Assembly: GCA_010015745.1 (NCBI GenBank)
Contig: ML978307.1
Span: forward strand, 1 to 62,251
Reading direction: 5' to 3'
Origin: Setomelanomma holmii
Taxonomy: Eukaryota; Ascomycota; Dothideomycetes; Pleosporales; Phaeosphaeriaceae
DNA: 62,251 nucleotides
Shown here: positions 23,711 to 33,425 of the stretch, one piece after another
Numbering within the stretch: the stretch's first letter is position 1
How the letters are laid out: the number at the start of each line of letters is the position of its first letter
Translations under genes and position numbers: made by a program
The notes under the pieces: model-generated
What the model was told of the DNA's origin: nothing
Database searches by the model: none
The model's input: only the letters and a program-made list of their open reading frames with translations

Positions 23711-23847
23711 TGAGATGCTGCAGAACCCAGCTCAGCTTTACGAGACATCCAATCTGTTGCGGAATATATCATGGTCCGCCTCGAGGTCCCACCTCGAAGC
23801 ATTCGAGGAATTGCTCGAGCGTCATGGGTTGGCATTGCGCCAATCAC

Positions 23848-23892
23848 CTTTTTCATTGAGCTCCAAATCCGCGAGATCGGACTTGAGGAAGA
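23848..23892 (+). repeat. dispersed 45-bp motif, copy B
   Basis: CTTTTTCATTGAGCTCC, then GAGATCGGACTTGAGGAAGA. The closest partner is copy C at 27278. It lies 140 bp downstream of the 23470-23710 minisatellite. Confidence 0.65.
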
Positions 23893-24668
23893 CTGGACCG
23901 CGTCTTGAACTGCAAAATTGCTCCTAGCTCTTCGAGTGCGTTCCGACTTTCGCATATGTAGCTGTTCGACCAAAATCATCTGTGCTCTGTCACGAGCGCA
24001 CTGTACTTCGACCTTTCGACATGGTCATCGCACGCTTTCCACCAACGTTCATGTTCCATTCTTGCTTTGGCATCTGACGAGCGACACGGCGTTACGGCTT
24101 CCATCACGTCCTACATGACCGGATGTGCGCAAATGTTCGTAATTGTTCTAGGACTTCGGCGTTGGAACTTCCGACTTCTTATTTCCAGATGCTGACAGGC
24201 GAGCTCTACTTTTTCTCTCGCCCTGGGCGGCTCAATTTTTCTATGGCGGTAAGTAGTCATATTTACGCCTCGTGTATTGCAAGGTATTGTGTGGAAAGAT
24301 GTCACAGGAAGCGCATAAACGCGAGCCAGCACGACCTCGATGGGATGACATTGAAATAAGCCCTTACAGCCTTCGGAAGGCAAGAGAGGCAGCGACCCAG
24401 TGCAAGCTCAACTCGCCCATCATCTTAGGTCAGCACTAGCCACTCTACATACGTATCTATCGGCTACTATCTGACCTTGTCCATCGGTAATCACGGGACT
24501 ACACTACACATTCAGCGCCATGGCGCGAATGCAGCTAGTAGAGCGAGGCTTGGGTGGGAGGTTGACAGACTTAAGACGACGCGCTCCTCCACATGGGCAT
24601 TGTTGCCGCTGCCAGCACGACCAGCTTATCGCGAAAGAGCCCTAACATCTCACGCATCGCTGGAAGCC

Positions 24669-26321
24669 ATGACCTCCGAATATGACTATATCATCGTTGG
24701 AGGAGGAACCGCTGGCGTGGTGATCGCCTCGCGCCTCAAGCAATACCTTCCGGCGGCGCGCATCGCGCTCCTGGAAGCTGGACCTAATGCCGTAGATCAT
24801 CCACTCGTCAACGATGTCTCGGACGGGAATGCGTGGATCGCAATGATTCCAGAAGGCTTAGTCGTTGACTACTCGACAATTCCACAGGAGCATCTCAACG
24901 GGCGACAGATCCCCAATCCGGCAGGACGCATGCTTTCGGGCTCTAGTGGGGCGAACGTCGCGACTTGGATGCGGCCCTCGAGTGCTGATTGCGACCTTAT
25001 TTCAGAAAGAGCCGGTCACGAGAGGTTCAGATTCAAGAACATGGTGAAATACATCAGAAGATTGGAAACTCATTTCAACAAGGCCGCAGACATGGACTTC
25101 CACGGATTCGATGGGCCAATACACACTGTGGGTGGCAGACACTATCCACTTCGCGCGATACTGCAACAAAGCGCAGAAAGCCTTGGGCATGTATACAACC
25201 CGAAAGCGACTCAGGGCGATACTACTGGACTAGCTGATTATGTGCAATGCTACAAAGCCACGTCTTCGACGACTGCAACGCGACAGCACAGTGCTCGCGT
25301 CTACGACCTCAAAGGTGTCGAAACGATATGCGACGCGCCAGTTGCTCGTATTCTGCTAGACGACACAAAGCGTGCAACCGGTGTCGAACTGCTCTCCGGG
25401 AAGAAGTTGTTCGCCAGCAGAGAATTCATCGTAGCTTGTGGCACGCAAAGAACACCTCAACTGCTCATGCTATCTGGCATTGGTCCCCCAGACGAACTCG
25501 CAAAGCATGACATCCCCACTTTACTCGATGCTCCAGCCGTTGGGCAGAATCTATTCGATCATTCAGCTTTCATCCAGTACTACAAGCTCAAACATGCCGA
25601 TAAAGGTTACGCGAAGCCATTTACAGGCACAGCGCTTCCCGAGTACTCGCAAGGCATGCCCATTGACTTCTGTCTTCTGGCGAACATACCACCCTCTGAG
25701 CTCGCACCCTACCTTGTAGCCGATGGAGTTGATGGTAAGGCGTCGCATCCATTGCTGCTGGAGAAACGATGTCACTTCATGAGCGTTCCTTTCTACTACC
25801 CGCTCCTGGCGTTCCCACCTCTCTACCCCAACATGTCAGAAGACAACACCATTATAGCCTTCGCTGCCATACACACGTTGCCTCTCTCTCGCGGGACTGT
25901 CACACTCAAGTCCGCAGACCCGAAGGACAATCCTATCTGTGACCCCCGCTTCCTCTCAACGGATACAGACCGCTTCATCATCCGCCGCGCTGTTCGCGAG
26001 AACATGCGTATTGCGGCTACTTCACCTCTCGCTGACGAGATCGAGGGCGAGGTCGCACCTGTGGGCTTTCCAACCTTGACGAAGGACAGTTCCGACGAGG
26101 ATATCGACCAACGGATTCGCGCGCTTGTGGCAACTATAGCTCATCCGATGGGCACATGTGCGTTCGGGACGGTGCTAGATGACGAGTTTCGAGTGAAGGG
26201 CGTGAAGGGACTGAGGGTGTGCGACGCGAGCGTGTTCCCAGAGCCGGTGGCGATAATGCCGAGCTGTCTGATATATGCTTTGGCCGAAGTCTGTGCCGAG
26301 CTGGTTGCTAGGAAGGAGTGA
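24669..26321 (+). CDS. GMC-family FAD oxidoreductase with an altered active-site position
   Basis: A flavin-dependent alcohol/choline/glucose-type oxidoreductase of 550 aa, intronless. The start is the first in-frame ATG, just before the FAD-binding Rossmann motif YDYIIVGGGTAGVVIASRL, followed by IALLEAG about 20 residues later. The second GMC signature is near residues 95-115 (SGSSGANVATWMRP). The C-terminus has IAHPMGTCAFG with the conserved His, then LRVCDASVFPEPVAIMPSC. In most fungal members the last stretch carries a His or Asn as the second catalytic residue (as in PLPISGH). Here that position is Met. No signal peptide is seen, so it is probably intracellular. Substrate unknown. Confidence 0.9.
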   Translation: MTSEYDYIIVGGGTAGVVIASRLKQYLPAARIALLEAGPNAVDHPLVNDVSDGNAWIAMIPEGLVVDYSTIPQEHLNGRQIPNPAGRMLSGSSGANVATWMRPSSADCDLISERAGHERFRFKNMVKYIRRLETHFNKAADMDFHGFDGPIHTVGGRHYPLRAILQQSAESLGHVYNPKATQGDTTGLADYVQCYKATSSTTATRQHSARVYDLKGVETICDAPVARILLDDTKRATGVELLSGKKLFASREFIVACGTQRTPQLLMLSGIGPPDELAKHDIPTLLDAPAVGQNLFDHSAFIQYYKLKHADKGYAKPFTGTALPEYSQGMPIDFCLLANIPPSELAPYLVADGVDGKASHPLLLEKRCHFMSVPFYYPLLAFPPLYPNMSEDNTIIAFAAIHTLPLSRGTVTLKSADPKDNPICDPRFLSTDTDRFIIRRAVRENMRIAATSPLADEIEGEVAPVGFPTLTKDSSDEDIDQRIRALVATIAHPMGTCAFGTVLDDEFRVKGVKGLRVCDASVFPEPVAIMPSCLIYALAEVCAELVARKE

Positions 26322-27277
26322 TTAGTAGGATTTCCGAGATTTGAGCAACGTACTGGCGCTTCCAAGTCACGTTGGTCGCTTCCATTGTAGGAACGCAGTG
26401 TCATGCTTCCATGGATTGTATTAGACTGCTTGCAATCGCCTGCTCGTGATTACTTGTGGCATTCACTGCAGTGATCGCATAGTTGTCGAGCTTTCGATTT
26501 GTTCACAGGTGACATCGGTCTCTTTTTCCATCCCGATTATGCGAAAGCCCTTCTATTCACTCGCCTGTGCCATTGCAGCCCAGCCTCCGCACATCTAAGC
26601 AGGTTCCCTCCTTCTCCTTCCTGCTCCCTCACTCACGACAACCACACTGTTAGGGTCAACTCGTGGGTTGCATGCTGATCACCTGGCATGAAGAGTTTAT
26701 GCTTCGTGTCTGTCCTCTTTGACACTCTCTATCTACAGCAATCATTTCATTCCCTTGGTGCGCACGACATCGTGCGCCATTCACATCATCTGCTCCGACA
26801 AGCTGCGTCAGTATGAGTATCTCCAGATGGTAAAGTCTAGAGAGACTGCGACAGACTTGTCGGTCAACGTCCCTTGGTGGTCTGCGGCGGCCGACACTAT
26901 ACAAAGACACTTGCGCTTGCGCGGGGCTTGCACGGGCGGTACAGTCACAGATACAATCGAGGGTTTGGCGTAGTGGTGGTGACAGCTATCACCAGTGTGA
27001 GCAGCCTGCGACAGATGACACAGTATCAAGACACATGCGCTTGCGTGAGGCGAGTGCTAGCAGTACAGTCCAGGAATAGCTGCGACGACGCGGGTCATTG
27101 TGCACGGCTAGGCTGTGAAGGTTGGCGTGGCATATAAGGGCTTGTCCAATGCCCCAGAGACCACCTTCGCTTTCACCATGTCCGCATAGCTCAGTTTGTG
27201 GTTCGGTTGTGAACAAGCACTTGCTCTGGGCTTCAAGCACGAACGATCGGCCCTGCGCTTGTATCGGCATTTTATAC

Positions 27278-27326
27278 CTTTTTCATTGAGCTTACTTTAG
27301 ATCTTCAGGATCTGACTTGAGGAAGA
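27278..27326 (+). repeat. dispersed 45-bp motif, copy C
   Basis: CTTTTTCATTGAGCTTAC, then GGATCTGACTTGAGGAAGA. Same orientation as the other three copies. Confidence 0.65.
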
Positions 27327-27740
27327 AGCCTACCGATCAGCCCTACTGGACGTGTTCACAGTGCAGTGTCCGTACCTAACATCCAGGCATAACATGCTAC
27401 GTAAATTTGGAGAACCTTCTGAAAGCTTCTGTGGTATGCTGACTGGCCGGTCCTTATTTGCTAGCTCTATGTCGGAACTTTGTGAGAGCGCCATTTTCCA
27501 CTGACTGTCTCACAATGGTCACGCTATCAGGAAGATTCCTTGTTGGTGCGCAATGTCAGGAAGCTCGTGGGCCATTCGCTCATACTTAAACAGCGCACTG
27601 CCTCTCCACGTCTCTTAATAGCCCCCATTAACGCCGCCAATTTGCCGCAGCGTCAACTCGCCCGCTGAATGCAGATTACCTACCATGAGAAGTTTATGCT
27701 TCGTGTAGTTCTCTTTGACAGCGCGGTCAGAATGGGAAAG

Positions 27741-27798
27741 CCTGCGATAGTCTCATCATGCAGGCATTGCCTGCGATAGTCTCATCATGCAGGCATTG
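27741..27798 (+). repeat. exact tandem duplication of a 29-mer
   Basis: Two identical 29-bp units (27741-27769 and 27770-27798), each beginning CCTGCGATAG and holding the short palindrome CCTGC...GCAGG. A diverged third unit starts at 27799. It is the youngest part of a longer run of TGCGAYAG...GTCAG words. Confidence 0.9.
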
Positions 27799-28151
27799 CC
27801 TGCGACAGACCGTCAGCATCATCATACCGCGATAGGGCTGTCAGTATCGGTTGTGGCATAGTGTGTGCAAACAGCTGCGATGAGCCGGTCAGAATAAGCA
27901 CATCCCGCGGCAGCAATGTCAACGGATGACTCCGATAGGCTCGTCAGAATCAGTTGCATGCGATAGCAATGTCAGAATGAGGACTGTCTGTACGGCTATG
28001 CCGCGAATGTTGGCAAGTTCTCGGGCTCTGCCTCCCTGAGACCATCTTTGCTTCCACGACCACACACCTGCTGTGTGGTACATCAATACACTTGCCTCGG
28101 GGCTCAAGCTCGATCATCCAGGACTTTACCCCTGATGTCGGCATTCCATAT

Positions 28152-28196
28152 CCTTTTCATTGAGCTTGGATCTGTGCGATGTCACTTGAAGAAGAG
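28152..28196 (+). repeat. dispersed 45-bp motif, copy D
   Basis: CCTTTTCATTGAGCTTGG, then GATGTCACTTGAAGAAGA. Located downstream of the 27741-27980 degenerate array. Confidence 0.6.
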
Positions 28197-28842
28197 TGGA
28201 GCATATCCCGACATGATCAGACATCGTCGAGCTTGTTCCAGTCCAGCATCATCGAGCGTCTACCTGCAGGACACATGAGATTGCGACCTCTGCCATTCTC
28301 CATTGTATGATATCGGGAAAGCGAGAGACAATGCTCCGCAACACATACAGTGTACGATTCGAGACGGAAGATTTGGCTATCTGCCAGCCAGGAGCAATAA
28401 CCTTTTTGATTGCTTCAGCGGCCGCACTTTACCCGCCGATAGTCTTTTCGATCCATTAGCGCTGCCCAGGATGGCCTTACGTGCTCATAGGTAGTTTGTT
28501 TACAGGTGGCTACGCATTTGTTGTGGCGACCCAACCTTCTCAGCCTTGCGAGACTTGCATGCAGCCCCCAATATGGCGGCCGCATTGCGATAAGATTGAC
28601 CATCGTGGGCGTCAGGCTGAAGCCACAACTTCTGCTCGTTGGACAAAAATTTTTGCGCAGGCATATCTCCCGCAGAGCAGATAACCTTGCATATATCCCC
28701 TCTTTTGCAACAATTTCTAGTTCCGATCGATCTGCTTCCCCAATGTGTTACTCTGCTGTGCTACAGACTCATAGCTTCAAGGGTCTGATATTGCATCCTC
28801 CTACTCTTGCAACTAAACAGTGCCGCATCTAGCCTCCACACA

Positions 28843-30016
28843 ATGAGGCTCGCCGTGATTCTCGCCTTCGCTGGCTTGTGCGCCGCACAGTCTACTCTGA
28901 GCTCATGTGGTGCAAGTAATGCAACGGGTATGCTATAGCAATAACGCTGACTTCTTCAGCAATTATGTATTGACAACATGGCTCAAATTGCCATCACCGA
29001 ATTTCAATGCGCTGCGAATGACTACGGCTGCTACTGCACAAAAAGCAATTACGGCTACGGCGTACGTGATTGTGTCAATCAAGCATGTTCGCAAGGAGAT
29101 GCTGCCGCAGCTATTGCGTATGCTGCTGCACAGTGCGCGAGTGATTTCTTCCATGCTCTTCAGCGAGTCAAAATATTGATAACCAGGCACAGGTCCAGCG
29201 TCTGCATCCGTTAATTCCGCGATCGGGCTTTCCTCGGTGGCAGTATCAACATCAGCGCTTGAGATGACGTCGTCGATACCAACAGTTGCTACATCGCCAA
29301 ACTCAAAATCCACCACTGTGTTGTCGGTGACTAGGCCGTTGTCAGGCACGAGCTCTGCATCGCCGACTACCACTAGCCAGAAATTCCGCGAACGACCTGG
29401 CAGTGAACTCTCAGCTGGTGCGAAAGCAGGCATAGCCATAGCAGTGCTGATCGTCGTGCTCTTGCTCATTGGTGTGCTTTACATGCTTTGGCGTCGAAAG
29501 CAACACGCTGCGGCAGCTTCTCATCTCGATGAAGCTCCTGTATCGCCAAGCAACGGAGCAGTGGCGCAAGGACTTCTCGTACCTGCGGATGAGGGGAATC
29601 ATGATCCGACAAAGCCTGAGCTGGACAGCACCACAGCAGCTTTGCCGCCGCCGCCAGTGTACGAGATGCATGAAATGAGCGGGACAACGGATGTGAATCG
29701 ACAAGAGCTTGATGGCATTCCGCGGCGGACGAACGAGATAGGCCATCTTGAGCTCCCAGCTTCTATTACAGCATCTCGAACGCAGCTAGCAGAGCTTAAA
29801 GACACTAGCATACAGCCCACAGCGGCCGATGAGGATAGCATAGTCGTTGATCGTGCTCGCACCGAGATTGGAAATGATAGGGCAAGTCAGATGGAGCAGC
29901 TGAGAGCGCAACGCGCTGCTGTGATACGTGAGAGAGAACGGATGGAAGAAATTGCGAGATTGAGGGCTGAAGAAGAGAAGTTGGACAGGGCAATAGCAGA
30001 GCTGGACAGCAAATAA
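28843..30016 (+). CDS. CFEM-domain single-pass membrane protein, first intron GC-AG
   Basis: A fungal cell-surface protein of 359 aa, encoded by exons 28843-28911, 28960-29140 and 29187-30016. A signal peptide (MRLAVILAFAGLCAAQ) is followed by a Cys-rich CFEM domain (residues about 20-85: SSCG, QLCIDNM, NDYGCYCTK, RDCVNQAC, AAQCA), which in this family binds haem or acts in host sensing. Next come a Ser/Thr-rich stalk and one transmembrane helix (AGAKAGIAIAVLIVVLLLIGV). The cytoplasmic tail ends in a charged coiled coil (REREREEIARL-like). The first intron (28912-28959) joins in frame only with a GC donor (GGT/GCAAGT), the known consensus for GC-AG introns. No GT donor gives an open frame. 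The second intron is GT-AG, 46 bp. Confidence 0.85.
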
Positions 30017-30248
30017 CGGAAGGTTGTGATGTGTTTACAGTCTTGTAGATGATGGTGCAAGATGGTGGCTGATGATAAACATCATTCGGCCGCTGGACTC
30101 TGGGCAGTCGCCTGCTCTTTTGCCTCCAGGCGTCCACCATGGTACATCACCGTGATCTTCGTGCTCATACTCCGTTGTCCTGACCATGTTTACGAAGAAG
30201 CCGATGCTTTTGGTAGTCTCTCGTGGTGTTCGTTGAGACCCGTCGTGT

Positions 30249-31192
30249 TTAGTGCGTAAACTCATTTTCTGAAATGTGCTCAGGCTCAGCAACCAGGTCA
30301 TTGCTATGTCTGCTAGCTTGCTCCTCCACCTGACATGTATTCCATCGCCGATGCACAAGCTCTGCTCTAGCGACACACTCCTGGCAGAGAATGGCATCGG
30401 CCTCGCGCATGCCTAGCGGCACGGCATAACCACTACAGCCCGTGTGGCTAGCGGCGCAGTTGTATGCACAAGACCTCAGTGTCGCTGTGTATACACGGTG
30501 CCCGCAGAGCAAGTCATGATGGTACATGCGCGCGACGTCGTCGCGGTTTGGGTTGCAGAATGGCGAGCAGAGCATTGCATTGACTCGCATCTCGTCAATG
30601 GCAAGGGTGGACTGGAGTATCCGCCGGGTGACAGCGAGACAGCGACGCAGTAATGAAGGTTCCTCTGTGGTGCTCGGTAGCTTGTAGCGATTGAAGGGTA
30701 TGCCGTGGCATGTCTCGCAATAGAGCACGTCGTAGTGCTGGGTTGCACCGAACGGCGGAAAGATGCTCGGAACTGGCGGTAGACTGCAATACCACATCAG
30801 TGTCGGGGTCAGGCTTGACAGAACGATACTTACTCGTTGTCGCCGAAACTCAAGTTCGCTTGCATCGAGGCAGCCCACGTTGCAGCATGCCGACAGTTGC
30901 AACCGCAGCTCCGGTCGCTCTGGTCAATGGCGACAATGTGCCCGCATGAGAGCAGGTGAAAAACGCCAGATAAATTGTTCCCAAAGTCGTCCTCACCAAT
31001 CGTAGCGCAAGGAATGATAAGGCCAAGGGGCTGTGGCTGTGACGGTTGAGGTTGACCGAGTTGTCCCATCCTGTCGGTGTTTTGAGAAGTTGAGCCCTGG
31101 AACATGTTGAGAGGAAGGAACGTAGAGGACATAACTTGAGGCAGCAGCGGCGTCATTCTGCTGATGTTCTGACGGACTTTCACGCATCCCAT
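30249..31192 (-). CDS. Cys/His-rich RING-like hypothetical protein
   Basis: A 297-aa protein of unknown function. Exons 31192-30834 and 30783-30249 join across a 50-bp GT-AG intron. It contains two similar Cys/His clusters: LSCGHIVAIDQSDRSCGCNC (residues about 90-110) and LLCGHRVYTATLRSCAYNC (residues about 215-235). It also has CETCHG and CQECVAR pairs. Such spaced C-x2-C and CGH motifs suggest zinc binding, but not a canonical RING. The ATG at 31132 (MSSTFLPLN) is an alternative start. It is divergently transcribed from the RING-H2 gene at 31354, with only 161 bp between start codons. Confidence 0.75.
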
Positions 31193-31353
31193 CGCTGATC
31201 TTCATCATCTTAGCAGACAGCATCATTACACTTCAATCGCTTTGCACATATCGTCACGTTCCAGCCCACTCTTACGAAGAGACGAAAAGAAACGAAGAGT
31301 ACTCTGACGTACCAGCACAAAGTTCTCAGGCAACCAGACCCCTCACTCATACC

Positions 31354-32256
31354 ATGTGGCCATTCCAATTCGAGTTCAATGATGACCGCGAGAACCCTCC
31401 TCAGGCCAGACCCGCGCGACAACGACAGTCAGAGCAACAACCGCAGGCAGAACGTCGACGACGACCGGTACGTCAACGATCACTAGAGCTTCTACGGGAG
31501 CCAGAGCTCCCACGAGAGCAAGATCGCTCGCACGAGGGACAAACGGCCGCGGGGATTTCAAGATCAAGTTCCTTGGTGGTTGAAGGGCAGCGTGAGGCGC
31601 ATTTCGAAGGGCAACCTGATGTTATGCCCGAAGAGCGCCCCAGGACATTTGCCGAGGCGTTACGCGCCCAACCTATGCATATTGGGGCAACAGCTTTCGC
31701 AAGCGAGGCCTTGTTTTTGCGAATAGGTCTCCGCACCATGGGCGCCGTGTTCACATTACCACACTACAATTGCCCACTTTGTCGTGAGAAGCTACGCGCA
31801 AGGTCTGATGCCGTGGAGATCGTGGCCTGTAGTCATGCGTTTCATCGTGGCTGCTTCTTCGACTGGATCCACTCGGATGACCCGTATCACAGTTGCTGCC
31901 CGTCGTGTCGTCTGCGATTGTTCCAGCCTCGAGATCCCCGCTCCGCAACAGCTACACGCAACGGTCCAACGCCAGACGGAATCATGACTCCTAGAACTGT
32001 ATTATCCGGCCATCGAGGCCCAGCCGACTCGGAGTTTGCGAATCCATTAGCTGAGCGGCTGGATGATCTGGACATAGATGAAGAAGCGACGGGTGACACG
32101 GAACCAGTTGAAGAGGGAGAGGTCAGATTGCGCAATCTACCAGCAACGGGCGATATTCCTGGAGTCGGGTTCAATCCACAGGCAGAGGTCGTCCAACTAT
32201 CGCCACACAAAACTCATGCCAGAAGTCGGCGGTCTGAAGAGGCAGAAGAAACTTGA
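31354..32256 (+). CDS. RING-H2 finger protein, probable E3 ubiquitin ligase
   Basis: A single-exon protein of 300 aa. The N-terminal third is Arg/Gln/Glu-rich and disordered. The RING-H2 finger spans residues about 139-187 (CPLCREKL, then CSHAFHRGCFFDW, then CCPSC), spacing C-x2-C...C-x-H-x2-H-x2-C...C-x2-C. The C-terminal third is acidic. RING-H2 proteins recruit E2 enzymes for ubiquitin transfer; the target is unknown. No membrane helix is seen. It shares a 161-bp intergenic region with the Cys-rich gene on the other strand, so the two may be co-regulated. Confidence 0.8.
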   Translation: MWPFQFEFNDDRENPPQARPARQRQSEQQPQAERRRRPVRQRSLELLREPELPREQDRSHEGQTAAGISRSSSLVVEGQREAHFEGQPDVMPEERPRTFAEALRAQPMHIGATAFASEALFLRIGLRTMGAVFTLPHYNCPLCREKLRARSDAVEIVACSHAFHRGCFFDWIHSDDPYHSCCPSCRLRLFQPRDPRSATATRNGPTPDGIMTPRTVLSGHRGPADSEFANPLAERLDDLDIDEEATGDTEPVEEGEVRLRNLPATGDIPGVGFNPQAEVVQLSPHKTHARSRRSEEAEET

Positions 32257-32864
32257 CGACAGGCGATGACAAGGGGACACGTAGGGACAACGATTGACCT
32301 GAAGGCATCGGGCAAGAAGGCGAACAGGGGAAGATTGAGAAGGTTACGCCACCACCTGGACGCGTCTTGGTGTTTTTGGTGCAAGCTCTGTGCCATTATG
32401 GTATACGAACCTGTTGTCACGCAAGAGGACTGCTCTGGTGGTGCCATGCGTGAATTATAGATGCCCGCACAAACAAGCACAATGCCACGAGCGATCGAAC
32501 AGAATAGTCTTTAGTGAGGAGCATGGTCATGCATAATCAAGGTAAGATGCTATACAGGAAGATGTCGTTGAGGACGTCTGACTCGCTAGTGCAAACGTTG
32601 CAAACACCCACCCATCATGCAGCGCGCTGCCGGCGACCCGCTGATAGGTACATCTCAGCTATCACACCTCGTCTGTCCCGCGCGCTGCACTGCTTCGCTT
32701 TTTCCTGTACTCCGGTTCGCGCTTGCCGATGGAGAAGCAGCTCCTGCTGTCACAGGAAGCCGGAATTGACGCGGGGAGGAACATTGCCCGCCAGAGTTCG
32801 TAAGGTACGCGGTTCTGTCCCACCACAGCCATAGCCCAGACATGCATGCGGACAGCCGCGCAGC
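32257..32864. other. no gene recognised
   Basis: About 600 bp between the RING-H2 gene and the PAN3 locus. No supportable gene. Confidence 0.4.
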
Positions 32865-33425
32865 ATGTCTTTCGGCGGTCCTGAGCGCTCTCGGGAGCCG
32901 TCTGGGCTCTACACATTCTCTGCCATGCCAAGGTCGCTCTCTAATCTGCCCTCAGGAACGCATCACCGCCGCGACGGGTCCAGGTTGCCCACCATTCAGC
33001 CCGCGACGCCGAACAAAGGCGCGCCTTCGCAGTCGCCAGTAGCGAATCGCCCAGGCCTCATTCCGCTTCCCAAGGGTCTCATATATGCGAATGCTGCTGT
33101 TGGCTCGGGCTCCTCCACTACCGAATCGCTATCCGAGTTGACCTCGTCCTCATCCCGGGACTCGCTCCCGGTTGCCCAGACACGCGATACCGAGATCACA
33201 CCGCAGAAGCAGACACGCAGCAATAGACGCACCAAGCCCAGCAGGTCAAGCACCAGATGGAGTAGAGGAGGAGGGTCGTCAGATGACATAGGCTCTGACC
33301 GCAAGCCGCCAACCTCTCAGCCTTCCGACGCCGCACTGCACGCAGCTCAATCTCCAACGCCCGTCCATAAGCCGCGAACATCGAACACTGTCCTAAGAAC
33401 TTCGGCGAGTCACCAGGGGCGATTG
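32865..33425 (+). other. open 187-codon stretch in frame with PAN3 (5' extension or leader)
   Basis: An ATG at 32865 opens a stop-free frame, low complexity and Ser/Pro/Arg-rich (for example PGLIPLPKGLIYA), that runs straight into the PAN3 start region at 33426. PAN3 proteins usually start about 15-20 residues before SPRPKGR, so the extension could be a long 5' leader, a lineage-specific N-terminus (total 854 aa) or part of another gene. Confidence 0.4.

Larger units (their letters stand above)
22754..24668. other. repeat-rich intergenic DNA
   Basis: No supportable gene. It holds the minisatellite at 23470-23710 and dispersed-motif copy B at 23848. The frame through 23610-23927 is open on both strands, but this follows from the repeat and matches no known family. 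Confidence 0.4.
26640..28250 (+). repeat. duplicated intergenic module (about 26640-27350 and 27650-28250)
   Basis: Matching landmarks occur in the same order. GTCAACTCGTGGGTTG with GAGTTTATGCTTCGTGT (26655-26710) pairs with GTCAACTCGCCCGCTG with AAGTTTATGCTTCGTGT (27650-27710). The segment GAGACCACCTTCGCTTTC (about 27160) pairs with GAGACCATCTTTGCTTCC (about 28040). Both modules end with the dispersed motif (27278 and 28152). Within the first module a sub-repeat of about 135 bp recurs (CTTGCGCTTGCGCGGGG, then ATGCGCTTGCGTGAGG). Confidence 0.6.
26322..28842. other. 2.5-kb repeat-rich intergenic region
   Basis: No gene is supportable. It contains two diverged copies of one module, a tandem 29-mer, many TGCGAYAG/GTCAG words, and dispersed-motif copies C and D. 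Confidence 0.45.

Noticed and set aside
27741..27980. CRISPR-like array of short repeats
   Set aside because: Units are directly tandem without spacers and the genome is fungal; this is a minisatellite.
28907..29179. Alternative frame through the CFEM exon
   Set aside because: It gives no signal peptide or Cys pattern; the frame with the CFEM cysteines is clearly the coding one.
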